Assembly (NCBI GenBank): GCA_041875495.1
Contig: CP112982.1
Span: 2,790,001-2,854,000, forward strand
Direction of reading: 5' to 3'
From: Halomonas sp. CH40
GTDB lineage: Bacteria; Pseudomonadota; Gammaproteobacteria; Pseudomonadales; Halomonadaceae
Length of the DNA: 64,000 nt
Shown here one piece after another: positions 29,649 through 38,447 of this stretch (its first letter is position 1; every line of letters starts with the position of its first letter). The translations under genes and the position numbers were made by a program. The notes below the pieces were generated by a model. That model did no database searches and was not told where the DNA came from. It worked only from the letters and a program-made list of their open reading frames with translations.

Positions 29649-30482
29649 TCATTTCCTCTCGTGTGAAGTGGCTTTACGGGCCAGCCGCGCCAACACCCGT
29701 GAAGCGGCGACAAAGCCAAAGGTGCCGGTCACAAAGGTAGCGGCACCGAACCCCGAGGCACAATCCAGCCGGGTGGCGTCTGCGTTGGCTGGTTTCTGCG
29801 CGCAGACTTCGCCATCCGCGCCCGGATACATCAGCTGCTCATCCGAATAGACGCACTCCACCGCAAAGCGCCGCTTGGGGTTGCGCGAAAAACCATGGTC
29901 GCGACGCAGGCGCGAGCGCACCTTGGCCAGCAGAGGGTCCTGCTCGGTGCGGGTGATATCCGCCACCTGAATACGCGTCGGGTCGCTTTGCCCTCCGGCC
30001 GCTCCGGTAACGGTAATCGCTATCTTGCGCCGCTTGCACCAGGCGATCAGCGCCGCCTTGGCCACGACGCTGTCAATCGCATCCACCACATGGTCGGCGC
30101 TATCGGGAATGCGTTCAGCCAGATTCGTCGGCGTGACAAAGGCACTGTCAGCGATCACCTCCATCTCCGGGGCAATCAGCCGGCAGCGCTCGGCCAACAC
30201 CTCTACCTTGGGGCGGCCAATGGTGCCATCCAGTGCATGCAGTTGGCGGTTAACATTGGAGACACACACATCATCCAGGTCAATCAGGGTCAAGCGGCCA
30301 ATACCGGAACGCGCCAATGCCTCAGCGGCCCAACTGCCAACCCCACCAACACCTACCACCACTACATGCGCCGTGCGAAAGGCCTCTGCTGCACGGCGGC
30401 CATACAAGCGCCGGATGCCGCCAAAACGCAACTCATAATCCTGATCAGCTAGTTCACGCACAGGGCTTTCTTGCACCGCCAT
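29649..30482 (-). CDS. tcdA: tRNA threonylcarbamoyladenosine dehydratase TcdA (CsdL)
   Basis: TcdA is an E1-like ATP-dependent enzyme that cyclises t6A to ct6A in tRNAs. The 277-residue product starts with RFGGIRRLYGRRAAEAFRTAHVVVVGVGGVGSWAAEALARSG segments, containing the nucleotide-binding GVGGVGSW, then the adenylation residues LIDLDDVCVSNVNRQLHA. Later come DAIDSVVAKAALI, GAAGGQSDPTRI, and a C-terminal membrane-associating helix. The sequence NRQL and the lack of a zinc cysteine pair fit TcdA rather than MoeB/ThiF. GGAG lies 5 nt upstream of ATG 30482. Confidence 0.94.
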   Translation of the reverse strand: MAVQESPVRELADQDYELRFGGIRRLYGRRAAEAFRTAHVVVVGVGGVGSWAAEALARSGIGRLTLIDLDDVCVSNVNRQLHALDGTIGRPKVEVLAERCRLIAPEMEVIADSAFVTPTNLAERIPDSADHVVDAIDSVVAKAALIAWCKRRKIAITVTGAAGGQSDPTRIQVADITRTEQDPLLAKVRSRLRRDHGFSRNPKRRFAVECVYSDEQLMYPGADGEVCAQKPANADATRLDCASGFGAATFVTGTFGFVAASRVLARLARKATSHERK

Positions 30483-30515
30483 GAAAACTCCACAAAGATA
30501 ATCAACCAGCGATAT

Positions 30516-31292
30516 TCACACTGGAGAAATGGATGAACGGCCTTCACTGCAGGGCGGCGTCCGCACGCTATCCAGCGGCAGGTGCCCTGCCCAGCCGAGG
30601 TGTTCAAACAGTGCCGTCATGGTGTCATCCAAAGCACAACTGAGTTGAACGCGCTTGGCCTGTTGCGGGTGATCAAACGCCAGCCAGGTCGCTGCCAGCA
30701 GCAAGCGTGGGGCCGCAAAACGCTCGGCAAAAAAGCGGTTATGGATACTTTTGCCATGTTTGGCATCACCGATGATCGGGTAGCCACGCCGGGAAAGATG
30801 ACGGCGTATCTGGTGGCGTCGCCCGGTCAGCGGCCGTGCTTCAACCAGCGAATAGCGGGCCACCGGATAACGATCCACCTGCACCGGCAATTCTACGCTG
30901 TCCAGACGACGGATATCGGTCATGGCGGGCATTGCCGGCATTTGTGCCTTGGGGCGGGTGCCGTCTTCCTCGCGCAGCGGGTAATCCAGCCGCTCCTGCT
31001 CGGGGGCCACGCCACGCACCACCGCCAGGTAGCGTTTTTCTACCTGACGTTCCGAAAAGGAGGCACTTAGACGTGCCGCAACCTCGGACGAGAACCCAAA
31101 CACCATCACCCCTGAGGTCGGGCGATCCAACCGATGCACCGGATACACCCGCCTGTTCAGCTGGTTACGCAAACGCTGGAGCAGAAACTCTCGCTCTCCC
31201 CGAGCCAGTTGCGAACGGTGAACCAGAAGCCCAGCCGGTTTGTGAACCGCCACCAGATCATCATCCTGATAAAGTATTGTCAGTGGCAACAT
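30516..31292 (-). CDS. truC: tRNA pseudouridine(65) synthase TruC
   Basis: TruC isomerises U65 in tRNA-Ile1 and tRNA-Asp. The 258-residue RluA-family protein lacks an S4 domain and starts with the TruC-like LTILYQDDDLVAVHKPAGLLVHRS. The catalytic aspartate is in HRLDRPTSGVMVF (motif HRLDxxTSG), and GRRHQIRRHLSRRGYPIIGD is the RluA motif III. GGAGAG precedes ATG 31292. It is upstream of tcdA with a 33-bp gap on the same strand, so several tRNA-modification genes lie together here. Confidence 0.92.
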   Translation of the reverse strand: MLPLTILYQDDDLVAVHKPAGLLVHRSQLARGEREFLLQRLRNQLNRRVYPVHRLDRPTSGVMVFGFSSEVAARLSASFSERQVEKRYLAVVRGVAPEQERLDYPLREEDGTRPKAQMPAMPAMTDIRRLDSVELPVQVDRYPVARYSLVEARPLTGRRHQIRRHLSRRGYPIIGDAKHGKSIHNRFFAERFAAPRLLLAATWLAFDHPQQAKRVQLSCALDDTMTALFEHLGWAGHLPLDSVRTPPCSEGRSSISPV

Positions 31293-31395
31293 CCTACTCT
31301 CCGCCAGCGTTCAGCTGATCATCGTTAATCCTGATAGGGGTCAGGCAACCATTGTCGCGGCTTGCGGGAAGAATGTCATCCAGCTGTCAGATAAA

Positions 31396-31429
31396 GCATA
31401 ACGGGCAGCCGCTTGGCTGCCCGTTATGC
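31396..31429 (-). terminator. Intrinsic terminator for bfr
   Basis: A perfect 15-bp stem (GCATAACGGGCAGCC / GGCTGCCCGTTATGC) with loop GCTT lies 22 bp past the bfr stop. On the minus strand it is followed by TTTATC. A weaker bidirectional role towards truC is possible. Confidence 0.82.
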
Positions 31430-31451
31430 TTGTGAATACTTGCTGTATGGA

Positions 31452-31937
31452 TCACTCTTCGTCGGAGGCCAGCTGCATGTGCTTTTGCAGGTAGTTCTGG
31501 ATACCGATTTTTTCAATCAGGCCAAGCTGGGTCTCGATATGGTCAATGTGGCCTTCTTCATCGGCGAGGATATCGCGCAGCAGATCGCGGGTGACATAAT
31601 CCTTGACGCTTTCGCAGTAGGTAATGGCTTCGATGTAATCCTTGCGGCCGTCATGTTCAATCTTGAGATCGCACTCAAGCATCTCCTGAACATTTTCGCC
31701 GATATGCAGTTTGCCCAGATCCTGCAGATTGGGAATGCCTTCCAGAAAGAGAATACGCTCGATCAGCTTATCGGCGTGCTGCATTTCTTCGATGGACTCG
31801 TCGTACTCCCACTTGGCAAGCTCCTTGAAACCCCAGTCCTTGTACATCTTGGCATGCAGGAAATACTGATTGATGGCAACAAGCTCATTACCAAGAGCGA
31901 TATTCAGATGCTGGATAACTTTCGGATCACCTTTCAT
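31452..31937 (-). CDS. bfr: Bacterioferritin
   Basis: Bacterioferritin is a 24-subunit haem-containing iron store. The 161-residue product has the ferroxidase ligands in [11 protein letters not shown] (Glu), [15 protein letters not shown] (Glu and His) and [14 protein letters not shown] (Glu and His). The haem-binding methionine should be near [11 protein letters not shown]; this segment in standard bacterioferritins reads M in ADxLMxRILFLEG, while here it reads [13 protein letters not shown], so the haem-ligand methionine position appears to be Ile. It is downstream of bfd on the same strand. Confidence 0.93.
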   Translation of the reverse strand: MKGDPKVIQHLNIALGNELVAINQYFLHAKMYKDWGFKELAKWEYDESIEEMQHADKLIERILFLEGIPNLQDLGKLHIGENVQEMLECDLKIEHDGRKDYIEAITYCESVKDYVTRDLLRDILADEEGHIDHIETQLGLIEKIGIQNYLQKHMQLASDEE

Positions 31938-32075
31938 GACGTCACCTTTATTGAGGTTAGTTTGCCCGCAGACAGAACGACTTAATTAAGAGTATAGATC
32001 ATAAAAAGCATACTCCCAACGTCCTGAGAGTAACAAGCTGAAGGTGAAAAACACAATAAAATCAAACCATTGATA

Positions 32076-32282
32076 TCAGACTGCGTAAGCAAGCCCCGCA
32101 TTGGCTTCATAGCGCGCATCCTGCACCGCTTCGCGGGTCACGGACTTGGCAAAACAGGCGCACTTGCCGCATTGGGTGGCGCAACCCGTGGCTTCACGCA
32201 CTTCACGCCAACTGCGCGCTCCGTCGCTGACCTGCTGGCGGATCTGATGGTCGGTTACTCCCTTGCAGACACAAACGTACAT
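32076..32282 (-). CDS. bfd: Bacterioferritin-associated ferredoxin Bfd
   Basis: Bfd is a [2Fe-2S] protein that delivers electrons to bacterioferritin for iron release. The 68-residue protein starts MYVCVCKGVTDHQIRQQV and has the four cluster cysteines as CxC near residues 4-6 and CGKC (CATQCGKCACF, about 34-44). It lies 138 bp upstream of bfr. A Fur-box-like site sits 31-45 bp upstream of its start, which fits induction under iron starvation. Confidence 0.93.
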   Translation of the reverse strand: MYVCVCKGVTDHQIRQQVSDGARSWREVREATGCATQCGKCACFAKSVTREAVQDARYEANAGLAYAV

Positions 32283-32312
32283 GGCGACACCTCATGAAAG
32301 TCATGAAGTGAA

Positions 32313-32327
32313 TGTAAATGATTCGCA
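32313..32327. promoter_or_regulatory. Putative Fur box upstream of bfd
   Basis: The 15-mer TGTAAATGATTCGCA matches the 7-1-7 Fur consensus TGATAATnATTATCA at 10 of 14 fixed positions, with an exact AATnATT core and TG/CA ends. It lies 31-45 bp upstream of bfd, a usual place for an iron-repressed promoter. Confidence 0.6.
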
Positions 32328-32365
32328 TGTATTTTTGCAAGTAGTTTCTGACTCGTCGTTATCGG

Positions 32366-32863
32366 CTATTGCTTAGCCTTATCCTTTCTGGATGCTGGCT
32401 TGGGCTGTACCACCGTCCGGGTGCCGGAGACAATATCCGGCCAGCTGCGCCGTTCACCATCAAACAGTACCCACCAGTAGCCCAATCCGAAAACGGCTAG
32501 CGAAACCCAGGCGGTCAAGCAGCGCACGGCACTTTGCAGCCAGGTAATCGAATACCCCTCTGGCGTTTGTACGCGTAATCGCCAGGCCTGCATGCCCAAC
32601 GTCATGCCGCCTCGAGTCCAGGAGTAGGCAAAGAAGAAAAATGCCGACAGCACCAGCAAAAGCCGCAGCGAGATAACCGCAAAAAGCGTCGGCCCGGCTT
32701 CTTCAAGGTTCTGTCCCAATACGAAGCGAAATAACGCAAGATGCGCTACCGTCACGCCAATCCAGATGGCAACGACCAGAAAGCCATCATAAATCATCGC
32801 CCCCAATCGTCGCCCCAGGGCGGAAGGCCATACGCTATCCAGTTGATCAAAACGTCGTTGCAT
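32366..32863 (-). CDS. RDD family membrane protein
   Basis: This 165-residue protein has about four transmembrane segments and the family's conserved start LGRRLGAMIYDGFLVVAIW, which carries the RR...D pattern of RDD proteins, followed by TLGMQAWRLRV and GYWWVLFDGERRSWPDIVSGT. RDD proteins have been linked to ion transport, including Na+/H+ exchange in some halophiles, but this one has no proven role. It lies downstream of lptG on the same strand, 30 bp away. Confidence 0.88.
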   Translation of the reverse strand: MQRRFDQLDSVWPSALGRRLGAMIYDGFLVVAIWIGVTVAHLALFRFVLGQNLEEAGPTLFAVISLRLLLVLSAFFFFAYSWTRGGMTLGMQAWRLRVQTPEGYSITWLQSAVRCLTAWVSLAVFGLGYWWVLFDGERRSWPDIVSGTRTVVQPKPASRKDKAKQ

Positions 32864-32893
32864 GATGCCTCTCTTGTGAATCAGTTTAGAGCG

Positions 32894-33958
32894 CTAACCA
32901 TTGCGGCGCAGAAAGTAAACACCCACCAGCGCACAGGCCAGCGTGGGCACCAGCACCGCCCAGACTGGTGAAAAACCAAACAGCGTCGACGCAGGCGCCA
33001 GCAAATCCTGGGTGTATTTGAACAGCAAACCGGTAATCACGCCGTAAAACACTCGGGTGCCTGCCGCCACACTGCGCAAAGGGCCAAACACAAAGGAAGC
33101 GGCAATCAGTACCAGTGACCCCATGGTCAACGGCATCAGCATCTTTTGCCAGAAATGCAGTAAGGGTTCATCCGCCTGCTGCCCCTGGGCGCGCAGAAAG
33201 CCGGCATAGGCATAGAGCTCACTGGGTGCCTGGCTATCAATATCGCGCAGTAGACGCTCCAGTTGCACAGGGGTCAGGTTGGTTTCCCAGCGCTGGGTGG
33301 CATGCTGTTCGGCTTCGGTGCGCTCCTCATACAGCCGAGTAGTGGCAACATTTTCCAACTGCCACTGATTACCTTCCCAGCGAGCCCGTTGGGCATAGGA
33401 GATTTCCACCAGCTGGCGATCATCAAAGCGATAGCGGGTAAGGTCCAGCACGACATTATCGGCGCGGATGGCGCCAAACCGGTAGATGCTGTCATTCTCG
33501 ATCTGCCAGCCGCTGCGGCTGGTCAGAACAGCGCCTGAGCCCTGGCGTTTTTCCAGCTTCCAGGCTTCGGCAAACTGCTCGGTACGCGGGCTGACATATT
33601 CTGCCACCAGCAGTACCACCACAATCACCAGCAGTACCGGTTTCATAACACCCCAGACAATACGGGCCAGCGAGCGCCCAGATGCGCGCATCACCGTCAG
33701 CTCATTGCTGGAGGCCATACTGCCCAGGCCAATCAGGGCACCGATCAATACCGCTACCGGCGCATACTGATAAAACCGCCAGGGTACGCGCATCAACAGA
33801 TACATCAGTGCATCCAGAGCGGTGTAACCCTGCTGCACATCGCCCAAATCATCGATATAGGCAATGGTGATATCCAGCCCCAAGAGTACAACCTGTACCA
33901 CGACAATGGCGGCCAGCACGTTGCGGGCAATGTAACGGTCCAGCTGATCCAGCAGCAT
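32894..33958 (-). CDS. lptG: LPS export ABC transporter permease LptG
   Basis: LptG and LptF form the transmembrane part of the LptB2FG complex, which extracts lipopolysaccharide from the inner membrane. The 354-residue protein has three N-terminal helices (MLLDQLDRYIARNVLAAIVV onward), a periplasmic beta-jellyroll domain (about 125-270) and three C-terminal helices. The conserved SSNELTVMRASG coupling helix, which contacts LptB, is near residue 100. ATG 33958 shares one base with the lptF stop (TAATG), so the pair is translationally coupled. Confidence 0.94.
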   Translation of the reverse strand: MLLDQLDRYIARNVLAAIVVVQVVLLGLDITIAYIDDLGDVQQGYTALDALMYLLMRVPWRFYQYAPVAVLIGALIGLGSMASSNELTVMRASGRSLARIVWGVMKPVLLVIVVVLLVAEYVSPRTEQFAEAWKLEKRQGSGAVLTSRSGWQIENDSIYRFGAIRADNVVLDLTRYRFDDRQLVEISYAQRARWEGNQWQLENVATTRLYEERTEAEQHATQRWETNLTPVQLERLLRDIDSQAPSELYAYAGFLRAQGQQADEPLLHFWQKMLMPLTMGSLVLIAASFVFGPLRSVAAGTRVFYGVITGLLFKYTQDLLAPASTLFGFSPVWAVLVPTLACALVGVYFLRRNG

Positions 33959-35034
33959 TAGCGCATCCCCTTGCGTTGTGAATGCCACAGTAACATCAGC
34001 CCCAGCACCAGGAATAACCCGTGAACCGGCCAGACGCCCAGCGTTGAAGGCCAGCTACCACTGCCGATCATGTCAACGGCTGCCAAGAGCAGACTAAGAT
34101 AGGCCACGTAGAGAAAAACCGCGGGCAGGAGTTTGGCAAAGCGCCCCTGACGCGGGTTAACCCGGGATAACGGCTGGGCCATCAGGGCGAGAATAAAGAC
34201 CATCAACGGCAACCCGGCTCGCCACTGCCATTGGGCCTGAGCGCGTGGGTCAGGGTTGGCCAGCAGGGCAGGCGTGGTGGCGTACTCCAGCGATTCCACC
34301 GCTTCGACCCGCCCGGTAGCGCCAAGCCGCAGGGTATAGCGCTCAAACATGAGTTTTTCTGCGCCAAAGCGGCCCGGGGTTACTCCGTAGCGTTCACCGT
34401 TTTCCAACACCAGAAAGCGGCTGCCAGTGTCATCACGCAACTCCTGATAGCCTCGGGCGGCACGGGTAACGTAATGATGTTCGCCTTCAGCCGTATTGCC
34501 CATTTCGTTAACGAAAACATTTTCCATCTCGGTGCCGTCGCTGGAAAAACCGCTGATATAGGCCGTGCGGCCCTGGCCAAACTCCTGAAAACGCCCGGGC
34601 GCCAGGATCGACACATCCAGGCGGCTGCGCTGCTCTTCCAGCATGGTTTCAGTATTGAACGCGCCCAGCGGCGTCAGCCACAGACTGCACACGCCCACCA
34701 GTACGGCCACCACGATCGCAGGCAACAGCGTTACCTTCAGCAAGCGCGTCGGGCTGACGCCGCAGGCCACCATTACGGTGATCTCGCTGTTCATATATAG
34801 CTGACCATAGGCGAGCAGGATGCCCAGAAAAAAGGCCAGCGGCAGAATCAGCTCCATAAAGCCGGGCAGATGAAAAAGCATCAGGCTACCCAGAATATTT
34901 AACGGAATATCGCCTTCGGCAGCGCTGGAAAAATAACGGATAAACCGGCTGCCCATGATCACCAGCAGCAGAATACCCGCCACTGCGGTCATGGTTAGTA
35001 GCACTTCGCGGGTTAAATAGCGAAATAAAATCAA
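33958..35034 (-). CDS. lptF: LPS export ABC transporter permease LptF
   Basis: LptF is the partner permease of LptG. The 358-residue product starts at TTG 35034 (MILFRYLTREVLLTM), preceded by GGAGA at a good distance; this matches the N terminus of E. coli LptF, whereas the more upstream in-frame codons add non-homologous residues. The coupling helix MNSEITVMVACGVSPTRL and the C-terminal NPRQGRFAKLLPA are conserved. lptF and lptG are divergent from pepA, the standard gammaproteobacterial arrangement; the 137-bp gap should hold both promoters. Confidence 0.94.
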   Translation of the reverse strand: MILFRYLTREVLLTMTAVAGILLLVIMGSRFIRYFSSAAEGDIPLNILGSLMLFHLPGFMELILPLAFFLGILLAYGQLYMNSEITVMVACGVSPTRLLKVTLLPAIVVAVLVGVCSLWLTPLGAFNTETMLEEQRSRLDVSILAPGRFQEFGQGRTAYISGFSSDGTEMENVFVNEMGNTAEGEHHYVTRAARGYQELRDDTGSRFLVLENGERYGVTPGRFGAEKLMFERYTLRLGATGRVEAVESLEYATTPALLANPDPRAQAQWQWRAGLPLMVFILALMAQPLSRVNPRQGRFAKLLPAVFLYVAYLSLLLAAVDMIGSGSWPSTLGVWPVHGLFLVLGLMLLWHSQRKGMR

Positions 35035-35171
35035 CGCGTTCTCCAGCCAATCGTGCAGGATGCCATGCAATGCGCCCAAGGCTTGGGTACACTTGCTTCA
35101 GAGGGCACAATAACAGCTCACTTTTGGGGCATTATCCCGAATCCTGCGATGCTTGTCTTGTTGGAGACGTC

Positions 35172-36692
35172 ATGGAATTTTCCGTTCATACCGCTAATCC
35201 GGCGAAAGCCGAAACCGCTTGTCTTGCTGTACCGGTGTTTAACGATAGTGAACTCCTTCCCGCGGTTGCGAAACTCGATGACGCCAGCGAGCGTCTGATC
35301 AGCCAGCTGGTTGAAAGCGGCGACTTCGACGCGGCACTGGGCAGCACCCTGATGTTGCCCTTTGCCCCCGGGCTTGGCACTGAGCGCTTGCTGCTGGTAG
35401 GGCTGGGAGCGCGCGAAAAATGCAAGGATGCCGCCTTTTTGAAAGCGCTGGACGCCGCTGCCAGCGCGCTTATCAAGCTTCCTATTGACGAGGCCTGCCT
35501 GGCGTTTACCGATGTGCCGCTGGAAGGCCGCGACTCAGCATGGAAAGCGCGCAAGATCATGGAAGCAGGCGAGCGCGCGCTTTACCGCTTTGATACCTTT
35601 AAATCGCAACCCGCCCCGCTTTCTTCCCTGCAGCGCTTTACTCTGCTGCTCAGCGATAGCGATGAAGCCGAGCAGGCACGGGAAGGTGCCCACATTGGTG
35701 TGGCGATCGGCCAGGGCATCAACGCCGCCCGCACCCTGGGCAACCTGCCGGGTAATGTCTGCACGCCGCGCTATCTGGCGGAGCAAGCTGAAAAGCTGGC
35801 CGCCGGTTCCGAAGGCCGCCTGACCACCGAAATTCTGGATGAAGACGCCCTAGAAACCCTTGGCGCCCATTCGCTACTGTCAGTCGGCCATGGCAGCCGC
35901 GAACCTTCACACCTGATTGTAATGCGCTATCAGGGCGCAGAAGACGCCGCAGACGCCCCCCATGTGCTGGTAGGCAAGGGTATCACCTTTGACACTGGCG
36001 GTATCTCGCTCAAGCCCGGCGAGGCCATGGACGAAATGAAGTTCGATATGTGCGGCGCCGCCAGCGTGTTTGGCACCGTTAATGCCGTTCTAGCCATCAA
36101 ACCCAGGCTCAATCTGGTGTTTATTGTAGCGGCGGCGGAAAACATGCCGGACGGCGCGGCCACCAAGCCGGGGGATATCATCAACACCCTCAAGGGCTTG
36201 ACGGTTGAAGTCCTCAACACCGATGCCGAAGGCCGTCTGGTGCTGTGCGATGCACTCACCTACGCCGAGCGTTTTGAACCCGCCAGCGTGGTGGATATTG
36301 CTACCCTGACTGGTGCCTGCATCATTGGGCTTGGCCACCACGCGACGGGGCTTTTATCCAACGATGATGACCTGGCGCTGGATATTCTCGATGCGGGCGA
36401 TACCGCCTGGGATCGCGCCTGGCACCTGCCGCTGTGGGATGAGTATCAGGAGCAGCTGGATTCCAACTTTGCCGACCTGGCTAACATTGGTGGGCGCCCA
36501 GCAGGCACCATCACCGCCGCCTGCTTTCTATCGCGCTTTGCGGATCACTTCCCCTGGGCACACCTGGATATCGCTGGCACCGCCTGGCATTCCGGCAAGC
36601 AGAAAGGCGCCACTGGCCGCCCGGTTGGGCTGCTAACTCAATACCTGCTGGACCGTGAAACCGATGTCCAGGTAGAAAATAGCGACGACTAA
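35172..36692 (+). CDS. pepA: Leucyl aminopeptidase PepA
   Basis: PepA is a hexameric M17 aminopeptidase that also binds DNA in some bacteria (XerCD sites, car operon). The 506-residue protein has the metal/catalytic blocks LVGKGITFDTGGISLKPG, the signature NTDAEGRLVL, and VDIATLTGACIIGLG. ATG 35172 with TTGGAG upstream gives the family start MEFSVHTANPAKAE. It heads the pepA-ilvE-holC group; in many gammaproteobacteria pepA is followed directly by holC and valS. Confidence 0.95.
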   Translation: MEFSVHTANPAKAETACLAVPVFNDSELLPAVAKLDDASERLISQLVESGDFDAALGSTLMLPFAPGLGTERLLLVGLGAREKCKDAAFLKALDAAASALIKLPIDEACLAFTDVPLEGRDSAWKARKIMEAGERALYRFDTFKSQPAPLSSLQRFTLLLSDSDEAEQAREGAHIGVAIGQGINAARTLGNLPGNVCTPRYLAEQAEKLAAGSEGRLTTEILDEDALETLGAHSLLSVGHGSREPSHLIVMRYQGAEDAADAPHVLVGKGITFDTGGISLKPGEAMDEMKFDMCGAASVFGTVNAVLAIKPRLNLVFIVAAAENMPDGAATKPGDIINTLKGLTVEVLNTDAEGRLVLCDALTYAERFEPASVVDIATLTGACIIGLGHHATGLLSNDDDLALDILDAGDTAWDRAWHLPLWDEYQEQLDSNFADLANIGGRPAGTITAACFLSRFADHFPWAHLDIAGTAWHSGKQKGATGRPVGLLTQYLLDRETDVQVENSDD

Positions 36693-36711
36693 CTTCAAAA
36701 TCAAGCACCTG

Positions 36712-36788
36712 ACGGTTGCCTTTCACTGACGCAACCGTTACATCTTGGGGCAGTGATACGTCGTGTAGGCACCGGGCTGGCCGGTGCC
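36712..36788 (+). other. Two hairpins in the pepA-ilvE gap
   Basis: The 150-bp gap holds two inverted repeats. The first is ACGGTTGC (36712-36719) with GCAACCGT (36731-36738). The second is GGCACCGG (36768-36775) with CCGGTGCC (36781-36788), loop GCTGG. Neither is followed by a clear T tract. They may form a weak terminator or a leader structure before ilvE; no leader peptide rich in Leu, Ile or Val was seen. Confidence 0.45.
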
Positions 36789-36842
36789 TCTATCTGGTTA
36801 ACAAGATTAAAAGCGTTTTAACGCTAGCTGTGGAGAATCATC

Positions 36843-37943
36843 GTGCCCACCGACCGCTTTACCCTGCTGCCATCCAATCAGCCGACGGCAGACAACATCC
36901 GCGATAACATCCTGCAAAACCCCGGGTTTGGCAGCCACTTTACCGATCATATGGCCCATGTACGCTGGACCCTTGATACCGGCTGGCATGCCCATGAAGT
37001 TCGCCCCTACGGCCCTTTGACCCTGGACCCGGCGGCTTCTGTGCTGCACTACGGCCAGGAAATTTTCGAGGGTATCAAGGCTTACCGGCATGCCGATGGT
37101 TCCGTATGGACATTCCGCCCGGAAAAGAATGCCGAGCGCTTTCGTCGTAGTGCCCGCCGTCTGGCCCTGCCGGAGCTGTCCGATGAAGACTTTATCGGCT
37201 CGCTGAAAGCCCTGCTGGCTCAGGATCATGCCTGGGTGCCCACGCCTGCCAGCGATTCCGACGAGTGCAGCCTCTATCTGCGCCCCTTCATGATTGCCTC
37301 AGAAGCTTTCCTGGGCGTACGCCCCGCTCACGAGGTCGATTATTACGTGATCGCTTCGCCTGCAGCGGCCTACTTCAAGGGCGGCATTGACCCAGTATCG
37401 ATCTGGCTATCCACCCACTACAACCGCGCGGCCCCAGGTGGCACCGGTTTTGCCAAGTGCGGCGGCAACTACGCCGCCTCACTGGCCGCCCAGAAAGAAG
37501 CCTCCGCTAACAGTTGCAGCCAGGTGGCGTTTCTGGACGCGGCGGAAGGCAAATGGATCGAAGAGCTTGGCGGTATGAATCTGTTCTTCGTGTTCAAGGA
37601 TGGCCGCGTCGTCACTCCGCGCCTGACTGACACCATTCTGGAAGGCGTCACCCGTAACTCAGTGCTGACCCTGGCCAAGGACGAAGGCCTGACGCCGGAA
37701 GAGCGCCCCATCAGCATCGATGAATGGCGCGAAGGCGCAGCTTCCGGCGAGATTACCGAAGTCTTTGCCTGCGGCACGGCAGCGGTGATTACCCCGGTAG
37801 GTGAGCTGGTCACCGACAACGAACGCATTACCCTGACCGCTGGCGGCAACAACGAGATTGCCAAGCGCATTCGCACCAAGCTGCTTGACCTGCAGTACGG
37901 CCGCAGCGAAGACAAGTACGGCTGGCTGACCCGGCTGGTCTGA
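36843..37943 (+). CDS. ilvE: Branched-chain amino acid aminotransferase
   Basis: IlvE transfers amino groups between branched-chain keto acids and glutamate. The 366-residue PLP enzyme is of the longer BCAT form, with HYGQEIFEGIKAYRHADG, LYLRPFMIASEAFLGV, the PLP-lysine block FAKCGGNYAASLAAQ, GGMNLFFVF and VFACGTAAVITPVG. The start is GTG 36843 with GGAGA about 8 nt upstream. It lies between pepA and holC. This placement is not the classical one, but may be normal in Halomonadaceae. Confidence 0.93.
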   Translation: MPTDRFTLLPSNQPTADNIRDNILQNPGFGSHFTDHMAHVRWTLDTGWHAHEVRPYGPLTLDPAASVLHYGQEIFEGIKAYRHADGSVWTFRPEKNAERFRRSARRLALPELSDEDFIGSLKALLAQDHAWVPTPASDSDECSLYLRPFMIASEAFLGVRPAHEVDYYVIASPAAAYFKGGIDPVSIWLSTHYNRAAPGGTGFAKCGGNYAASLAAQKEASANSCSQVAFLDAAEGKWIEELGGMNLFFVFKDGRVVTPRLTDTILEGVTRNSVLTLAKDEGLTPEERPISIDEWREGAASGEITEVFACGTAAVITPVGELVTDNERITLTAGGNNEIAKRIRTKLLDLQYGRSEDKYGWLTRLV

Positions 37944-37996
37944 CCCTCGCAAACGCCTGCTACCCAGATTGCGGGTGGCAGGCGCTGGAAACCGCC

Positions 37997-38428
37997 ATGG
38001 CCCGCATTGATTTCTACATCCTGCCAGACACCACTCTGGACGCCCGCCTACAGTTTGCCTGCAAATTGGCAGAGACCATCTGGCACAAGGGCTACCGGCT
38101 TCACCTGCACTGCGAGGACGAAGCCCTGGCCAGGCAGGCCGATGACGCCCTATGGAATTTTCGCCCAGACGCCTACCTGCCCCACGCCTTGGAAGACAGC
38201 GACCTGGCCGCCCAGGTGCCGGTCACCCTCGGCTGGAAGGCCCTCCCCGCCCCGGCACAAGACGCCGCCCTGCTCAACCTGCACCCGGAAATCCCCGACG
38301 GCTTCGACGCCTACGCCCGCGTTGCAGAAATCATCAACCAGCACCAGGACGTACTCATCGCCAAACGCGCCTGCTGGAAACGCTACAAGGAAATGGGCCA
38401 CGAAGTCGTGCCGCATCAACTGGGGTGA
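37997..38428 (+). CDS. holC: DNA polymerase III chi subunit HolC
   Basis: HolC links the clamp loader to SSB during replication. The 143-residue product has the family start ARIDFYILPD, then KLAETIWHKGYRLHLHCEDEALARQADDALWNF, and the C-terminal RACWKRYKEMGHEV. It follows ilvE by 53 bp. A different reading frame across this gene stays open into the next gene but carries no homology. holC is normally just upstream of valS; here about 4.5 kb of accessory DNA separate them. Confidence 0.94.
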   Translation: MARIDFYILPDTTLDARLQFACKLAETIWHKGYRLHLHCEDEALARQADDALWNFRPDAYLPHALEDSDLAAQVPVTLGWKALPAPAQDAALLNLHPEIPDGFDAYARVAEIINQHQDVLIAKRACWKRYKEMGHEVVPHQLG

Positions 38429-38447
38429 AGAGCAAGGAAGCATAACC

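Noticed and set aside
38007..38447. Upstream extension of the AlbA_2/HATPase frame through holC
   Set aside because: holC in another frame is clearly real, and a good ribosome binding site supports the start at 38448.
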